From the NCBI RefSeq assembly GCF_014197535.1, contig NZ_JACIFV010000023.1:1-64000 (forward strand): a stretch of 64,000 nucleotides of DNA, read 5' to 3'. How positions within the stretch are numbered: the first letter of the stretch is position 1; each line of letters starts with the position of its first letter. The notes below the pieces were generated by a model. The model did no database searches, was not told where the DNA came from, and saw nothing but the letters and a program-made list of their open reading frames with translations. Origin of the DNA: Rhizobium aethiopicum (GTDB taxonomy: Bacteria > Pseudomonadota > Alphaproteobacteria > Rhizobiales > Rhizobiaceae). Below are positions 62,145 through 64,000 of the stretch, piece after piece. Position numbers and translations under genes: made by a program.

Positions 62145-63329
62145 ATGAGCAAGACCTGGCGCCCGGCAACCCAACTCGTCCATGGCGGCACGCTGCGTTC
62201 GCAATATGGCGAAACGTCGGAGGCAATCTATCTCACCCAGGGTTTCGTCTATGACACGTCGGAAGCGGCCGAGGCCCGCTTCAAGGGCGAAACGGACGGC
62301 TTCATCTATGCCCGCTACGGCAGCCCCACCAACGACATGTTCGAAAAGCGCATGTGCGCGTTGGAAGGCGCCGAAGATGGCCGCGCCACCGCCTCCGGCA
62401 TGGCGGCCGTCGCCGCCGCCGTTCTCTGCCAGGTCAAGGCAGGCGACCATATCGTCGCCGCCCGCGCCCTGTTCGGCTCCTGCCGCTGGGTCGTGGAAAC
62501 GCTGGCGCCGAAATACGGCGTCGAGTGCACGCTGGTCGACGGCCGGGATCTCGCCAACTGGGAACAGGCGATCCGCCCGAACACTAAGGTGTTCTTTCTG
62601 GAAAGCCCGACCAACCCGACGCTCGAAGTGGTCGATATCGCAGGCGTCGCCAGGCTCGCCAACCAGGTCGGCGCCAAGCTGATCGTCGACAACGTCTTTG
62701 CGACGCCGCTCTTCCAGAAGCCCTTGGAGCTCGGCGCCCACATCGTCGTCTATTCCGCCACCAAGCACATCGACGGCCAGGGCCGCTGCCTCGGCGGCGT
62801 GGTGCTCGCCGACAAGGCATGGATCGACGAGAACCTGCACGACTATTTCCGCCATACCGGCCCGGCCATGTCGCCGTTCAATGCCTGGACGCTGTTGAAG
62901 GGCATCGAGACACTGCCGCTGCGCGTGCGCCAGCAGACCGAGAATGCGGCGAAGATCGCCGATTTCCTGGCCGAGCAAGGCAAGGTCGCCAAGGTGATCT
63001 ATCCCGGCCGCAAGGATCACCCGCAGGCCGAGATCATCGCCAAGCAGATGACCGGCGGCTCGACGCTCGTCTGCTTCGAGCTGAAGGGCGGCAAGGAGGC
63101 GGCCTTTGCACTGCAGAATGCGCTTGAGATCATCAAGATCTCCAACAATCTCGGCGACAGCAAAAGCCTGATCACCCATCCGGCAACGACGACGCACAAG
63201 AACCTGACGGAAGAGGCGCGCGCCGAACTCGGCATCTCCCCAGGCACCGTCCGTCTTTCGGCCGGCATCGAGGACACCAACGACCTGATCGAGGATTTCG
63301 CGAAGGCGCTTTCCAAGGTTTCGGCCTGA
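62145..63329 (+). CDS. metZ: O-succinylhomoserine sulfhydrylase
   Basis: A 394-residue Cys/Met-metabolism PLP enzyme. Start 62145 (MSKTWRPATQLVHGGTLRS) follows AAGGTGATGGC; the Schiff-base lysine is Lys207 in SATKHIDGQG. FIYARYGSPTNDMFE, ESPTNPTLEVVD and HPATTTHKNLTEEARAELGI are the family marks. It makes homocysteine from O-succinylhomoserine and sulfide, bypassing cystathionine. A SAM-II riboswitch with its terminator directly precedes it, so methionine excess (as SAM) turns it off. Confidence 0.94.
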   Translation: MSKTWRPATQLVHGGTLRSQYGETSEAIYLTQGFVYDTSEAAEARFKGETDGFIYARYGSPTNDMFEKRMCALEGAEDGRATASGMAAVAAAVLCQVKAGDHIVAARALFGSCRWVVETLAPKYGVECTLVDGRDLANWEQAIRPNTKVFFLESPTNPTLEVVDIAGVARLANQVGAKLIVDNVFATPLFQKPLELGAHIVVYSATKHIDGQGRCLGGVVLADKAWIDENLHDYFRHTGPAMSPFNAWTLLKGIETLPLRVRQQTENAAKIADFLAEQGKVAKVIYPGRKDHPQAEIIAKQMTGGSTLVCFELKGGKEAAFALQNALEIIKISNNLGDSKSLITHPATTTHKNLTEEARAELGISPGTVRLSAGIEDTNDLIEDFAKALSKVSA

Positions 63330-63553
63330 TCGACTGGAATATCGGCCGGATTTCAATGTGGAGCCGGCCGCCGATCTGCGGGAACAAGTACCGCCGCGCG
63401 GGCGTTGCGAAGTAAAATTAACGCTGACTGTTAGGCTTAACGATCGAAAACCATTCGATCATCACCATTTGACCGCTGATCAACGTTCCGTTTCTTGACG
63501 GACAGGGCCTCTTTATAAGATACGGGTAACATATCTTGACTATGGTGCAAGGC

Positions 63554-63946
63554 ATGTATCGCGCCCTCACAAGAGATATCGAAGTCGTGGTCGAACCGTT
63601 CTATCTGGAGGAGCAATCCGATCCGGAAGATGATCGCTATGTCTGGGGTTACCGGATCGTCATCAGCAACAATTCCGGCGTCGCCGTTCGCCTCGTCAAC
63701 CGCTACTGGAACATCACCGATCAGAACGGACAGGTGGACGAAGTGACCGGCCCCGGCGTCGTCGGCGAACAGCCGCGGCTCAGCCCCGGTGACACCTACG
63801 AATATTCCTCCGGCTGCCCGCTCGACACGCCCTCAGGCCTGATGTTCGGCCATTATCAGATGGAAACGGATGAAGGCGAGCTGTTCGACGTCGACATCCC
63901 AGCCTTCTCGCTTGACTCGCCGGGGCTGTTGCGCGTGCTGAATTGA
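63554..63946 (+). CDS. apaG: ApaG protein
   Basis: A 130-residue beta-sandwich protein: MYRALTRDIEVVVEPFYLEE, YVWGYRIVISNNSG, VRLVNRYWNITDQNG and GPGVVGEQPRLSPGDTYEYS match ApaG. The start at 63554 matches where family similarity begins; ATG 63542 and TTG 63536 are possible upstream starts. ApaG is linked to Co2+/Mg2+ handling and Ap4A metabolism in enterobacteria, but its role in rhizobia is unproven. The 212-base gap upstream has an AT-rich promoter patch near 63510-63530. Confidence 0.92.
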   Translation: MYRALTRDIEVVVEPFYLEEQSDPEDDRYVWGYRIVISNNSGVAVRLVNRYWNITDQNGQVDEVTGPGVVGEQPRLSPGDTYEYSSGCPLDTPSGLMFGHYQMETDEGELFDVDIPAFSLDSPGLLRVLN

Positions 63947-63981
63947 GGGGCAAGTTCCCGCTCAAGAGATTGCCGAGATCT

Positions 63982-64000
63982 GAAAAAGTCCCCTCCCCAA
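63982..64000. repeat. Clover-leaf repeat, copy 3 (cut by window end)
   Basis: GAAAAAGTCCCCTCCCCAA matches the left outer arm of the element at 39181. The rest lies beyond the window. Confidence 0.6.

Overview
The window looks like chromosomal DNA of a Rhizobium in the R. etli / R. leguminosarum clade. Evidence seen directly: high GC throughout, a DUF982 protein, rhizobial-type intergenic palindromic repeats (one RIME-like, three GGGGAGGGG clover-leaf elements, an ATGCATGTCG palindrome), a SAM-II riboswitch in front of metZ, and a PodJ-like polarity protein. Species assignment is inference. There are no rRNA genes, CRISPR arrays, transposases or phage structural genes. One tRNA (Gly-CCC) is present.

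Layout. 0.1-5.2 kb: small secreted proteins, a DUF982 protein, a small lipoprotein, a UvrD/Rep-type helicase and a metallo-beta-lactamase-fold hydrolase. 5.4-15.3 kb: housekeeping and signalling genes (3-hydroxyisobutyryl-CoA hydrolase, GGDEF-EAL protein, UDP-glucose 4-epimerase, PLP aminotransferase, MscL, and an 1167-residue hybrid kinase fused to a solute-symporter domain). 15.3-18.8 kb: two divergent regulator/target pairs (TetR/MFS and MarR/GFA-family), both with readable operator palindromes. 18.9-25 kb: a cold-shock protein, then a beta-oxidation operon (acyl-CoA dehydrogenase, thiolase, FadB-type multifunctional enzyme) whose promoter has a MerR/LiuR-like palindrome exactly between the -35 and -10 boxes. 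25.2-32.9 kb: a DNA glycosylase, the PodJ-like protein, a TauE/SafE + TIGR02186 pair, a truncated YciI remnant and a DHFR-like reductase.

33-45 kb: a transglycosylase lipoprotein whose Shine-Dalgarno sequence is buried in a hairpin, the PdeM-helicase DNA-repair pair, two YitT-family membrane proteins flanking an Rrf2-AhpD pair, a TPR methyltransferase, a DUF6460-CAP-MATE cluster and pyrD. 45-52.7 kb: a LuxR-type response regulator, a LexA/CI-like S24 repressor, a degenerate nuclease, a TerB-like protein, a solute-binding protein, a chemoreceptor with a CheR tether, and a second member of the lipoprotein family seen at 1.7 kb. 52.8-60.7 kb: an accessory-looking detoxification block (SDR oxidoreductase, F420-reductase-like protein with its MarR regulator, RND efflux pump with adaptor, and two TetR regulators); a 17-bp motif is shared between the SDR upstream region and the tetR/pump divergent promoter. 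60.7-64 kb: tRNA-Gly, double-length dCTP deaminase, SAM-II riboswitch-metZ, apaG.

I found no clear, wholly new multi-gene system. The observations most worth testing are the shared operator linking the SDR gene with the RND pump, the hairpin over the transglycosylase ribosome-binding site, the PodJ mini-ORF leader, the operator/promoter of the fatty-acid operon, and a small uncharacterised lipoprotein family. All similarity statements come from motif recognition; no database search was run.
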